Assembly: GCA_951828235.1 (NCBI GenBank)
Contig: OX639965.1
Coordinates: 2,894,129 to 2,958,128, forward strand
DNA length: 64,000 nt
Direction: 5' to 3'
From: an uncultured Gammaproteobacteria bacterium
GTDB taxonomy: Bacteria; Pseudomonadota; Gammaproteobacteria; Steroidobacterales; Foliamicaceae
Shown here piece after piece: positions 49,824 through 57,985 of the stretch. A program made the translations under genes and the position numbers. The notes under the pieces were generated by a model that saw only the letters and a program-made list of their open reading frames with translations, made no database searches and was not told where the DNA came from. Numbering within the stretch: position 1 is the first letter of the stretch; each line of letters opens with the position of its first letter.

Positions 49824-50999
49824 CTATTCCCCGTGTGCCGCGAAGAAGGCGTGCATGCGGCTCATCGCTTCCTCAAGCCGCTCATAGGGCTCGGCACCGA
49901 AACACACGCGCAGGTGCCCCGCCCCTGCCTGCCCGTAGAAAGACCCTTCCTCCACGCAGACGCTGGTCTCCTTCAGCAGTTCCCGGGCCAGGGCGGCGTC
50001 ATCCCAGCCGGTCTCCGAGATGTCCGGGAAGGCGTAGATACTGCCTTCCGGCGCCGGACAGCGCACGCCCGGCATCGCGTTCATTCTTTCCACCACCAGG
50101 TCGCGGCGGCGGCAGTCCTCCCGGACCATCTCCGCCACCGCCTCCTGCGAACCCGACACGGCCGCCCGGCCACCCTCCTGGATGAACACGTTCACATGCG
50201 CGATGTCGTTCTTCGATATCTTCAGCATCGCGTCGATGAACCTCTTCGGCGCTGCGGCGTAGCCCATTCGCCAGCCGTCCATGGCGTAGGCCTTGGTGAA
50301 GGCAAAGTGGGTAATCGTTCGCTCCCACATACCCGGCAGCGAAGCGATGCTGACATGCCGCGCGCCGCCGAATACGATCTGCTCGTAGACCTCGTCGGAC
50401 ATCACCAGCAGGTCGTGTTCGATCGCGATGTCCGCCAGTTCCTGCAGTTCTGCTCGCGTATAGACCCGTCCGGTGGGGTTTGCCGGGTTGACCAGGATGA
50501 TCATCCGCGTGCGCGGACCCAGGCGTTCGCGGATTGCAGCCCCGTCAATCGCAAAGTCCCGCGACCGATCCAGCGGCGCCGTAACAACCACGCCGCCCGC
50601 CAGCTCGATCTTGTTGACGTGCTGCGGGTAATACGGAGACAGCAGCATGACCTCGTCGCCCGGATCCAGGGCGGCCATGCAGGTGATGTACGCGCCGTGC
50701 GTCAGTCCGCTGGTCACCAGGATCTCGTTCGGAGCCGCCTCGATGCCGTTCCGCGAGGCCAGCTTTTCCGCGAGCGCCCGCCGAAAAGGCTCGTTGCCCA
50801 GGAAGTCCCCGTAATGCACCATCCCGCCGTCCAGCGCCGCCTTGCAGGCTTCCTTGATGTGCGCGGGCGTATCGAAGTTGGGCATGCCGACCTCCAGGTG
50901 GATGACATCGACCCCCCGCGCCATCAGCGGGAGGGCCTCTTCGTACATGCCGAAGCTCTTCTCCGAGCTCTGCACGATTCGATCGGCAGGCCATTTCAT
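49824..50999 (-). CDS. PLP-dependent class I/II aminotransferase
   Basis: The 391-aa protein shows VIHLEVGMPNFDTP, ILVNPANPTGRVYT and the PLP-lysine motif FAFTKAYAMDGWRMGY; LRVCFGA near the C terminus supplies the carboxylate-binding arginine. The ATG at 50999 gives the usual N terminus (MKWPADRIVQSSEKS); an in-frame start at 51071 is less likely. It follows the sulfatase on the same strand. The amino-group donor cannot be read from the sequence. Confidence 0.9.
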   Translation of the reverse strand: MKWPADRIVQSSEKSFGMYEEALPLMARGVDVIHLEVGMPNFDTPAHIKEACKAALDGGMVHYGDFLGNEPFRRALAEKLASRNGIEAAPNEILVTSGLTHGAYITCMAALDPGDEVMLLSPYYPQHVNKIELAGGVVVTAPLDRSRDFAIDGAAIRERLGPRTRMIILVNPANPTGRVYTRAELQELADIAIEHDLLVMSDEVYEQIVFGGARHVSIASLPGMWERTITHFAFTKAYAMDGWRMGYAAAPKRFIDAMLKISKNDIAHVNVFIQEGGRAAVSGSQEAVAEMVREDCRRRDLVVERMNAMPGVRCPAPEGSIYAFPDISETGWDDAALARELLKETSVCVEEGSFYGQAGAGHLRVCFGAEPYERLEEAMSRMHAFFAAHGE

Positions 51000-51067
51000 A
51001 CGCAAGTCCGTGGTTTCGTTGTCAGTGATTATGCGTTGCGGGACGCGACGGCGAAATACGCTGCGCC

Positions 51068-52657
51068 TCAACGGTCCCGGAAAACCGCGTCCGGGTGCTC
51101 GACAAAAGGTTCGCGCCAGCCGGGAAACCGGTCGCTGAAAATTTCGTTTCGGCCGTAGTGACGGCCGAGCAGAATCGCCTTGGCCGATCCCCCATTCCAG
51201 AGGTCGTATTTCGGCGCCGAATACCGCGCGAAGAATTCCGTCAGACGCCGATCCAGTTCCGCCACCATGTCCGCGTGCGCCGGATCGTCGATGAGATTGT
51301 GCTTCTCTTCGGGATCCGCAACCAGGTCAAACAGCGTGTGAGGCTCGGCGGTATCGAACCTTTTCATATATTTCCAGCGCCCGGCGCGCACAACACGAAC
51401 AGTAACGAACTCGAAGAAGGCGGCATTGTCCCATTCCGGATCCGCGCCTTCGAGCATGGTGGCAAAGCTCCGGCCCGCGGAGTCCCGAATCTCAAGCTCC
51501 CCGAGCCCCAGGTACTCCAGCAGAGTCGGAAACATATCCACCTGGTTGATGAACTCCTCGCGGACCATTCCCTCCGGCACGCGTCCGGGCTGAGAGAACA
51601 TCAGCGGCACCTCCATGTTGACGCCGTGCACGGTGAACGGAAAGCTCCATGACGTATTGCCCCAGAGGCCGCCGTGCCCGAAGCGCGAACCCTGGTCGGA
51701 CGTGTAGATCACCAGCGTGTTCTCGCGCAGCCCCTGTTCGAAAAGGGAATCCAGCAGTCTCCCCACGCCGTCGTCCACCATCGTGGTTTCCGCCGCGGTA
51801 TTGATCATTGCAACGGGGTTGTTGATCGCGTTGATCGCCCGCCAGGCCGTGGTCCCTTCGCGCACCATTTCACCGGTCGGGCTGCGGCCGCGGGCCCAGG
51901 CTTCGAGATACGGATGAATGGGCTCGTGCGGCATCGAAGGGGTTGCCTGGCGGTAGCGCTCCGCGTGCCGGTTGCGCGGCGGCAAAAGCACCGTCGGAGG
52001 CAGCATGTACGGGCCGTTGTACGAGAGGTACAGGAAGAAGGGTTCATCCGCGCCCTGGCGCTGCTCGATGAACTCGATCGCCTTGTCCGTCCAGAAATCC
52101 GTCAGGTGCTGCTCGACGCGATAGCGCCGGCCGTTGTCGATGACTTCCTGGTCGTAAAAGGTGGTGGTATGGCCCGACGGGAAGGTCACCCACGAGGAGA
52201 AGCCGAGCTGCGGACGTTCGTGCCGTCCCAGGTGGTACTTGCCGACCAGGCCGGTGACATAGCCCGCGTCCGCCAGCGTTTGCGGCAGGTTGCGGAACTC
52301 CTCAATCGCCGACCAGCCTTCCAGTTCCGGCTGGCCGGGCAAGGCCACGTGTATCCCCGTCTGCGAAGGCATCAGGCCTGTAAGCAGAGCGGCGCGCGTG
52401 GGCGAACATACGCCGCTGGCCGCGAAGGCGTTGCGGAACAGGACGCCCGAACGGGCCAGCGCGTCGATGTTGGGCGTGGCGATCTCGCGGTTGCCGTAGG
52501 CTCCCAGCAGGCGCGCCGGCTGGTTGTCGGCAATGATGACGATGACATTCGGACGCTGTGCCGGGGTCGTTTCGGCGGCGGCCATACCCGGCAACTGGAC
52601 GGCAATAAAGAGTGCGAGACCGGCGAACGATCCGGCGGCTTTGACAGTGGTCGGCAT
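51068..52657 (-). CDS. Secreted sulfatase with formylglycine site
   Basis: The roughly 529-aa protein has a signal peptide (SFAGLALFIAVQLPGMAAA). The sulfatase signature CSPTRAALLTG contains the cysteine converted to formylglycine, and VGKYHLGRH follows. At the first metal site, where sulfatases usually have two adjacent aspartates, the sequence reads IIADNQPARLLGAYGN, with Asn in second place. The C-terminal part (DLVADPEEKHNLID) is typical of arylsulfatase-type enzymes. I chose the ATG at 52657 because it places the signal peptide at the N terminus; 52735 is the longer alternative. Sulfated algal glycans are likely substrates by analogy. Confidence 0.9.
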   Translation of the reverse strand: MPTTVKAAGSFAGLALFIAVQLPGMAAAETTPAQRPNVIVIIADNQPARLLGAYGNREIATPNIDALARSGVLFRNAFAASGVCSPTRAALLTGLMPSQTGIHVALPGQPELEGWSAIEEFRNLPQTLADAGYVTGLVGKYHLGRHERPQLGFSSWVTFPSGHTTTFYDQEVIDNGRRYRVEQHLTDFWTDKAIEFIEQRQGADEPFFLYLSYNGPYMLPPTVLLPPRNRHAERYRQATPSMPHEPIHPYLEAWARGRSPTGEMVREGTTAWRAINAINNPVAMINTAAETTMVDDGVGRLLDSLFEQGLRENTLVIYTSDQGSRFGHGGLWGNTSWSFPFTVHGVNMEVPLMFSQPGRVPEGMVREEFINQVDMFPTLLEYLGLGELEIRDSAGRSFATMLEGADPEWDNAAFFEFVTVRVVRAGRWKYMKRFDTAEPHTLFDLVADPEEKHNLIDDPAHADMVAELDRRLTEFFARYSAPKYDLWNGGSAKAILLGRHYGRNEIFSDRFPGWREPFVEHPDAVFRDR

Positions 52658-52826
52658 ACGCCGGGAGAATACCCGCTTGCAATTGGTGGGTGCAAAGGGG
52701 GCGCGGTCGCTTTCAAGGAGGGCAGTATTCCTCATCTGGCACCGCCTGAAATTCTACTCAGGTAAGTCTTTTCCAAGGTGCATATTGTGTACATAATTCT
52801 CCAACCCAAAGCATTAGAATGGCTTT

Positions 52827-54092
52827 GTGATCCGTCGCATCCAAGCTTTGAATTTTCGGTGCCTGCGGCACGTAGACGTAGCTCTAGACCGCTTTCAGGT
52901 ACTTGTTGGACCTAATGCAAGTGGGAAGAGCACGCTTTTTGATGTTGTTTCATTCCTCGCAGACTTGGTTCGAGACGGACTTGAAAGTGCGATAGAAAGG
53001 CGCACAAGCAACTTCCAAGACCTTGTCTGGGGTCGCCCAAACGAGCAACTCGGGTTTGAAATGGCACTTGAATTTGACGTGCCAGATGACCTAAAGAACA
53101 GCCTACCGCCAGACAAATCATTCGAGATTTTTCGATATGAAGTTGCGATAGAGGAGAACAAGAAGGGTGTAGCTATTCGCTCTGAGCGCGGACTGCTTCT
53201 TCCCAAGAGGGAAGTCGCTAGGCCACAAAAGGAGATTTTCCCATTACCCCTAAGCCCAGTTACCACGATACTTCTGGGCGGTCGGCAGCGCGGTGGCAGA
53301 TCAATAGTCAGCAAGTCAAGCGAGGGCAAGGACAACTACAACATCGAGGTTTCTCCAAAGTCTGGTAAGGGTTGGACAGTTAGTATCTCCTTTGGTCCAC
53401 ACCGCTCTGCACTGGGTAATCTGCCCGAGTCACCCGAAAGGTTTCCTGTTGCAACAAGAGTCAAGCGACTGCTTGAAACCAAGGTAAAACGGCTTTTCCT
53501 GGACAGCGCAAAGATGCGGTCGTCAAGTCCGCCTGAACTAAGACGAAATGGCCTGTCCTTTGACGGCGGCAACCTTCCTTGGGCAATAGAAGAGTTAAGG
53601 CAAAGCAATTGTGAGAGCTTTTCTGAGTGGCTCGCGCATGTCCAAACAACATTGGACGACATAAGGGACATTCGAGTAATCGATCGCGAAGACAACCGGC
53701 ATGCTCATCTTGCACTTCAATACGGCGCAGGGGTCGAAATTCCTTCTTGGACGGCTTCCGACGGAACCCTCCGATTCTTGGCATTGACAGTAATTCCATA
53801 TCTTGAAGAAACTGGAAACATTTACCTTCTTGAAGAGCCGGAAAATGGGATTCATCCCTTGGCACTTCAGGCTGTATACGACTCTCTTGCCTCAGCGTAC
53901 GATTCCCAAGCCCTGATTGCTACACATTCGCCGGTTTTCTTGAGCTTGGCTAGGCCTAGTGAGATTCTGTGTTTCGCAAAAGACGAACAAGGCGCTACGG
54001 ACATTATTCGGGGCGATGATCACCCGATGTTGCGGGATTGGCAGGAAACACAAGATTTGAGCCTGCTGTTTGCAACGGGTGTCATAGGCTAA
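52827..54092 (+). CDS. AAA ATPase of the AbiLii/OLD-like ABC class (putative defence)
   Basis: The 421-aa protein has an N-terminal RecF/SMC-like start (RRIQALNFRCLRHVDVAL), Walker A GPNASGKST at 28-36, an ABC signature-like SDGTLRFLAL at 311-320, Walker B IYLLEEPENGIHP at 332-344 and the switch histidine ATHSPVF at 365-371. It resembles the stand-alone ATPases found in phage-defence loci. G+C content and codon choice are clearly lower than in the genes on both sides. The partner gene starts four bases after its stop. Biological role is inferred, not shown. Confidence 0.85.
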   Translation: MIRRIQALNFRCLRHVDVALDRFQVLVGPNASGKSTLFDVVSFLADLVRDGLESAIERRTSNFQDLVWGRPNEQLGFEMALEFDVPDDLKNSLPPDKSFEIFRYEVAIEENKKGVAIRSERGLLLPKREVARPQKEIFPLPLSPVTTILLGGRQRGGRSIVSKSSEGKDNYNIEVSPKSGKGWTVSISFGPHRSALGNLPESPERFPVATRVKRLLETKVKRLFLDSAKMRSSSPPELRRNGLSFDGGNLPWAIEELRQSNCESFSEWLAHVQTTLDDIRDIRVIDREDNRHAHLALQYGAGVEIPSWTASDGTLRFLALTVIPYLEETGNIYLLEEPENGIHPLALQAVYDSLASAYDSQALIATHSPVFLSLARPSEILCFAKDEQGATDIIRGDDHPMLRDWQETQDLSLLFATGVIG

Positions 54093-54096
54093 GGGT

Positions 54097-54726
54097 GTGG
54101 ACAGGGATTTAGTCGTTCTAGTAGCAGACCGCCACATGGAGCGAGCATTCAAAGGCCTCTTAAGCCAGCAGGAGAAGCTTGCCATTCGGAACATTGACTA
54201 TCAAATATTGACACATCCCGGACATGACCCTGGGTGTCGAACACAAGCGGTCGAGTTGTTGAGGCCATTCTTGAGTAGCAGCAATTACGCAATCGTAGCC
54301 TTTGACTATCATGGTTGCGGTTCCAGTTTGATGCCTGCAGAAGTCCAAAGCAAAGTAGAAAGGCTACTATTCGTGAATGGATGGGAAAAACGCTCCCATG
54401 TGGTTGTCATTGATCCTGAACTGGAGGAATGGGTATGGGCGCCAAGTCCCCATGTATCAAGAGCGCTTGGTTGGGGAGATAACTTTGGCAACCTCAGGCG
54501 GTGGCTTCATGATCGGGGCCTATGGCCTTCAGGACGATCCAAGCCTATTGATCCAAAACGAGCTATGGAAACAGCGATGCGCAATGCACCAGGCGATAAG
54601 CGTCCGCGGCGCTCGTCAACAATATTCGAACGCATTGCCAAGTCTTCAGACCCAATGAACTGTTGTGATTCTGCTCTCTCGCAGCTACGAGAAACACTGC
54701 AGGCCTGGTTCCCGCGAGGAGACTAG
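54097..54726 (+). CDS. Partner protein of the ATPase (possible nuclease-like defence component)
   Basis: The 209-aa protein starts at a GTG four bases after the ATPase. It has VLVADRHMERAFKGLL at the N terminus, HPGHDPGC at 40-47, VAFDYHGCG at 67-75 and VVVIDPELEEWVWAPSPHV at 102-120. The acidic and histidine-rich motifs arranged around beta strands suggest a Toprim-like metal-dependent fold. I recall similar proteins beside ATPases in methylation-associated defence loci (MAD4-like), but cannot confirm this here. Lower G+C content matches the ATPase, so the two moved together. Confidence 0.7.
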   Translation: MDRDLVVLVADRHMERAFKGLLSQQEKLAIRNIDYQILTHPGHDPGCRTQAVELLRPFLSSSNYAIVAFDYHGCGSSLMPAEVQSKVERLLFVNGWEKRSHVVVIDPELEEWVWAPSPHVSRALGWGDNFGNLRRWLHDRGLWPSGRSKPIDPKRAMETAMRNAPGDKRPRRSSTIFERIAKSSDPMNCCDSALSQLRETLQAWFPRGD

Positions 54727-54759
54727 AAGGCAATCAATAGCCGTAATCTTGAGAGTCCT

Positions 54760-55830
54760 ATGAGCGACACGATCCAGGAACCCGTCATCGCCAGGTACAA
54801 GCCGTACTACGCTGAGCTTGAGAAGGGCAAGCGGTACTTCTGGTGCGCCTGCGGGCGGTCGAAGAGCCAGCCCTGGTGCGACGGCTCGCACAAGGGCACG
54901 GGCATCGCTCCCCTTCCCTACCAGGCGCAGGAAGACGGCGAGGAAGTCCTGTTCTGCGGTTGCAAGCGCACTTCCGACGTCCCCTTCTGCGACGGCAGCC
55001 ACAACAACCTCCGCGAAAGATACGAAACCGACGACCCCTTGAGCCCGGAGAACCAGGCAGTTCCTCTGGCCGAAGAAGCGTCGCCCGGACGCGTGGTGCT
55101 GGATGGAAGCTGCCGGGTCCACCGGGTCGGACGACTGCCCGACGAAGGCGCGGGCACCGTGGAGGTGCGCAAGCTGATCAGCCCGGAGGACGGCGCCGTG
55201 CATCAGTCGCAATTTCACCTGACGCTCCCGCCCGGCTATTCGCAGGCCATGGAGTTTCCGCGGCGCCAGGTGCTCCTGTTCGTGACCAGCGACTCGGGCG
55301 AACTCGCCATCGGGTCCCGCAAGTTTGCGCTCGATCCCTGCACCGGCGCATTCGTACGACCCGGGGAAGCCTTTGCGCTGACCGCCCCGCCCGACCGGCC
55401 GATGGGCGTCTATGCAAGCGTTTTTCCGCATGCTGACGGGCCACAGTGGCGGCGCGGCCTTGCCGACTACTTCGATTCCCACTATCCGGACCGCACCATC
55501 GCCACGGACAGGGACAAGGCCACTCCGATGGCCGACCGGTTCTTCCAGGTATTGATCGACAAGACCCAGGGATTCGAGAACGGCGCTCAGTTCATCGGCG
55601 AGATTCCGCTGTCGAAGGCCGTCGCCCACCGGCACCTCTACGAGGAAACGCTGATCGTGGTTTCCGGCGAGGGGTGTTTATGGACGGAGAACGTCAAGAC
55701 GTCCGTAGGCACGGGCGACGTGATCTTTCTGCCGCCGAAGCAGCGGCACTCGCTGGAGTGCACCGGCAAGGACGGCATGCTGGTCGCCGGGGTGATCTTT
55801 CCTGGCGACAATCCTTCAATCAACTACTGA
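54760..55830 (+). CDS. Double CDGSH iron-sulfur domain fused to a cupin
   Basis: The 356-aa protein carries two CDGSH iron-sulfur sites. The first is WCACGRSKSQPWCDGSH (C29, C31, C40, H44) and the second is FCGCKRTSDVPFCDGSH (C66, C68, C77, H81). Each binds one 2Fe-2S cluster through three cysteines and a histidine. The C-terminal part (about 240-350) is a cupin barrel with AHRHLYEETLIVVSGEG and FLPPKQRHSLECTG, giving plausible metal ligands. The fusion suggests redox sensing or oxygenation coupled to electron supply. No signal peptide. Substrate unknown. Confidence 0.88.
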   Translation: MSDTIQEPVIARYKPYYAELEKGKRYFWCACGRSKSQPWCDGSHKGTGIAPLPYQAQEDGEEVLFCGCKRTSDVPFCDGSHNNLRERYETDDPLSPENQAVPLAEEASPGRVVLDGSCRVHRVGRLPDEGAGTVEVRKLISPEDGAVHQSQFHLTLPPGYSQAMEFPRRQVLLFVTSDSGELAIGSRKFALDPCTGAFVRPGEAFALTAPPDRPMGVYASVFPHADGPQWRRGLADYFDSHYPDRTIATDRDKATPMADRFFQVLIDKTQGFENGAQFIGEIPLSKAVAHRHLYEETLIVVSGEGCLWTENVKTSVGTGDVIFLPPKQRHSLECTGKDGMLVAGVIFPGDNPSINY

Positions 55831-55857
55831 CACAGAGAGAAAGGCTTCCAGCACTCG

Positions 55858-55877
55858 GCGAGGGGCGGGACGCCCTC
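55858..55877. repeat. Short GC-rich hairpin of a REP-like type
   Basis: GAGGGGCGGGACGCCCTC between two convergent genes shares the GGGACGCCCTC core with 3021-3038 and 8590-8606. It may double as a transcription end for the convergent pair. Confidence 0.35.
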
Positions 55878-55899
55878 GTTCCCGGGGCAAGGAAAAACG

Positions 55900-56763
55900 T
55901 CAGCCGGTTGGTTTCACGAACAGAAGCGTGAAGCGGTCACTTTCCCCGATCGCCAGACTCTTTATCCGCTGGGCATCGTCCACCTCGGGCCAGCCTTCCA
56001 GCGCCAGGTAGCGAAGCGTGGGCGGCAGGCGCCAGACACGCTTGTCATAGTCCTTGTCGTCCATCGGGTTGTTGTTGATGTCACTGGTCGAGACCAGCTG
56101 CCATCCGGCCTCTTCGGCGAGCCTGATGGTATAGCCCTCATTGACGTAACCGGAAACGGCCTTGGGGTCTTGCCGGATCAATGGGTTTCCGCGGTGTTCC
56201 ACGATCCCCAGGTGGCCGCCGGGCCTGGCCGACACGTACATCATTTCCAGCATGTCGTGAATGCTGCCGCTGGTCATCCAGTTATGAATGTTTCTGAAGG
56301 TCAACACGAGATCGGCTGATCCTGGCTCAATGGGCCTGAAATTCTCCCCGCTGATGCCAACGACCTCGGCGTCGCCGAACAGATCCCTGTCGGTTTCGAT
56401 CAATTCCGCGAGATCGTCGTAAGCGCCCTTCGCCCACTCGCTGGTACTGGGGTCCCACATCGTGGCGTAGTACTTGCCCGTATTGGCAACAACCGGCGCA
56501 ATGATTTCCGTATACCATCCCCCCGTCGCATTGATTTCCAGCACGGTCATGTCTTCCTTGAGACCAAAGAAAGTCAGCGTTTCGTACGGGTTGCGATAGG
56601 CGTCCCTTGATCTTTTTTCTGCCGATCGATGTTCACCGGTGATGGCGGCCCGCAGGCGCGCGTCCGTGGCGTCCCCACCATGGCTGTCGGCGAGCGCAAA
56701 AGAACCGGAAAACGCCGTGGCAAGTGCAATGGCAAACACCAGGGGTTGTCGTATGAGTTTCAT
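55900..56763 (-). CDS. Periplasmic methyltransferase-like protein (COG4798 type)
   Basis: The 287-aa protein has a signal peptide (FAIALATAFSGSFALA), so it is exported although it has a methyltransferase fold. The motif I region is TVLEINATGGWYTEIIAP, less glycine-rich than usual. It is followed by DLVLTFRNIHNW and ARPGGHLGIVEHRGN. Such exported methyltransferase-like proteins form a known but functionally unclear group. The ATG at 56763 is chosen because it begins the signal peptide MKLIRQPLV. Two tRNA genes follow upstream on the same strand. Confidence 0.85.
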   Translation of the reverse strand: MKLIRQPLVFAIALATAFSGSFALADSHGGDATDARLRAAITGEHRSAEKRSRDAYRNPYETLTFFGLKEDMTVLEINATGGWYTEIIAPVVANTGKYYATMWDPSTSEWAKGAYDDLAELIETDRDLFGDAEVVGISGENFRPIEPGSADLVLTFRNIHNWMTSGSIHDMLEMMYVSARPGGHLGIVEHRGNPLIRQDPKAVSGYVNEGYTIRLAEEAGWQLVSTSDINNNPMDDKDYDKRVWRLPPTLRYLALEGWPEVDDAQRIKSLAIGESDRFTLLFVKPTG

Positions 56764-56800
56764 TTGCAGTTCCTTCCCGAATGCGGCCGTTGCCGGCGAT

Positions 56801-56874
56801 TGGAGGCCAGGGCCGGAATTGAACCGGCGTCCACGGATTTGCAGTCCGCTGCATCGCCACTCTGCCACCTGGCC
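56801..56874 (-). tRNA. tRNA-Cys(GCA)
   Basis: A 74-base tRNA with acceptor GGCCAGG paired to CCTGGCC, anticodon loop CTGCAAA (anticodon GCA), T-arm GCCGG-TTCAATT-CCGGC, discriminator U and encoded CCA. All arms pair. Confidence 0.96.
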
Positions 56875-56923
56875 CGGCTGTTCGGCAAAAGACGCCGGAC
56901 GGCGCTGGTTATTGCCGAAAAAA

Positions 56924-56998
56924 TGGAGCGGGAAACGGGACTTGAACCCGCGACCCCAACCTTGGCAAGGTTGTGCTCTACCACTGAGCTATTCCCGC
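56924..56998 (-). tRNA. tRNA-Gly(GCC)
   Basis: A 75-base tRNA with acceptor GCGGGAA paired to TTCCCGC, anticodon GCC inside CTTGCCAAGG and encoded CCA. It is 49 bases upstream of tRNA-Cys on the same strand and probably co-transcribed with it. Confidence 0.96.
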
Positions 56999-57063
56999 TC
57001 TGAGCGGCGCCGAGTCTAGCAGTAACGCCGCTTCCGGTTCAATAGATGCACCATACGGCCGCG

Positions 57064-57196
57064 CGCTGGCGCTGACGCACAGGCCTTCCGGGAGTTTGTG
57101 AGCCAGTGGGCGCCGATGACCCGGCGCTCACAGCGGAACAAAGCTCCATGGATGGATTCATGCGTCTCCCGGAAGGCCGGTGCGTCAGCGCCAGCG
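57064..57196. repeat. Long palindromic repeat, copy 2
   Basis: The arms 57064-57094 and 57166-57196 are a 31-bp inverted repeat with one mismatch around a 71-base loop. The inner 11 bp of the stem and most of the loop match copy 1 at 6988-7097. The outer 20 bp of each arm are different from copy 1 but complementary to each other. The loop has about 21 extra bases that contain a further small stem (GTGAGC with GCTCAC). It lies between the tRNA pair and the alginate operon. Confidence 0.85.
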
Positions 57197-57224
57197 GAGT
57201 TTACTGGCTTGTTGCATCGGCGAA

Positions 57225-57971
57225 TCAGGAGAAAAAGGTGCCGCCGTTGATGTCCACGCTCGCGCCGGTAATGAAACTGGCCCCGGGCGACGCCAGATAG
57301 GCCACCAGCTCCGCTACCTCTTCCGGGGTTCCCTCGCGCCGCAATGGCGTGCCCGCGGCGACATTCGCGCGCACGGCGTCCTTGGTAAAGGTATCGTGAA
57401 AGGTCGTGTCGATCATTCCCGGGCATACGCAATTTACCCGAATGCCCGCGGGTCCCAGTTCCTTGGCCATCGCCCGCGTAAGCGACATGACCGCACCCTT
57501 GGCTGTCGAGTAGGCCGCCGCACCCGGACCGCCCCCATCCCGGCCTGCCTGCGAGGCAAGATTGACGATGGATCCTCCTTCCGCCATGTGGGGAAGAACG
57601 CATTGCGTGGTCAGGAACGTGCTGGTGACATTAAGCCGAAGGACGTGTTCCAGGAACTCCTCGTCCATGTCCGGCAGCGCCTTGCGCGCTACGAGTCCGC
57701 CGACGACATTCACCAGCACATCAATGGAATCGCCATAGGCGCGGCGGGTCTCGGCCACCAGGTTCTCGACCGACTTCCGCTCGGTCATGTCGCCCGCGAC
57801 GGCGATCGCGGCGCCCCCTGCCTGACTGATGCTTTCGACGGTTTCCTCACCGGCTGCGGCATTGTTGTAGTAGTTGACGGCCACCCTGGCGCCGGCCCCG
57901 GCCAGGGCCAGCGACACGGCCCTGCCGATATCCCTGGATCCGCCGGCGACGATTGCTACCTTGCCTTCCAT
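57225..57971 (-). CDS. Short-chain dehydrogenase/reductase, probably the DEH reductase of alginate breakdown
   Basis: The 248-aa classical SDR has the cofactor motif VAGGSRDIGRAVS (TGxxxGIG-like), VNVVGG, the catalytic serine in IVNLASQAG and the Tyr-Lys pair in AAAYSTAKGAVMSLTRA. It ends near GASVDINGGTFFS. It is the last gene of the alginate operon, 14 bases after the PL17 lyase. In alginate degraders an SDR reduces the keto-uronate DEH to KDG, so that role is likely by context. No KDG kinase or aldolase gene is in the window. Confidence 0.88.
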   Translation of the reverse strand: MEGKVAIVAGGSRDIGRAVSLALAGAGARVAVNYYNNAAAGEETVESISQAGGAAIAVAGDMTERKSVENLVAETRRAYGDSIDVLVNVVGGLVARKALPDMDEEFLEHVLRLNVTSTFLTTQCVLPHMAEGGSIVNLASQAGRDGGGPGAAAYSTAKGAVMSLTRAMAKELGPAGIRVNCVCPGMIDTTFHDTFTKDAVRANVAAGTPLRREGTPEEVAELVAYLASPGASFITGASVDINGGTFFS

Positions 57972-57985
57972 ATTTATTTCCCCCT

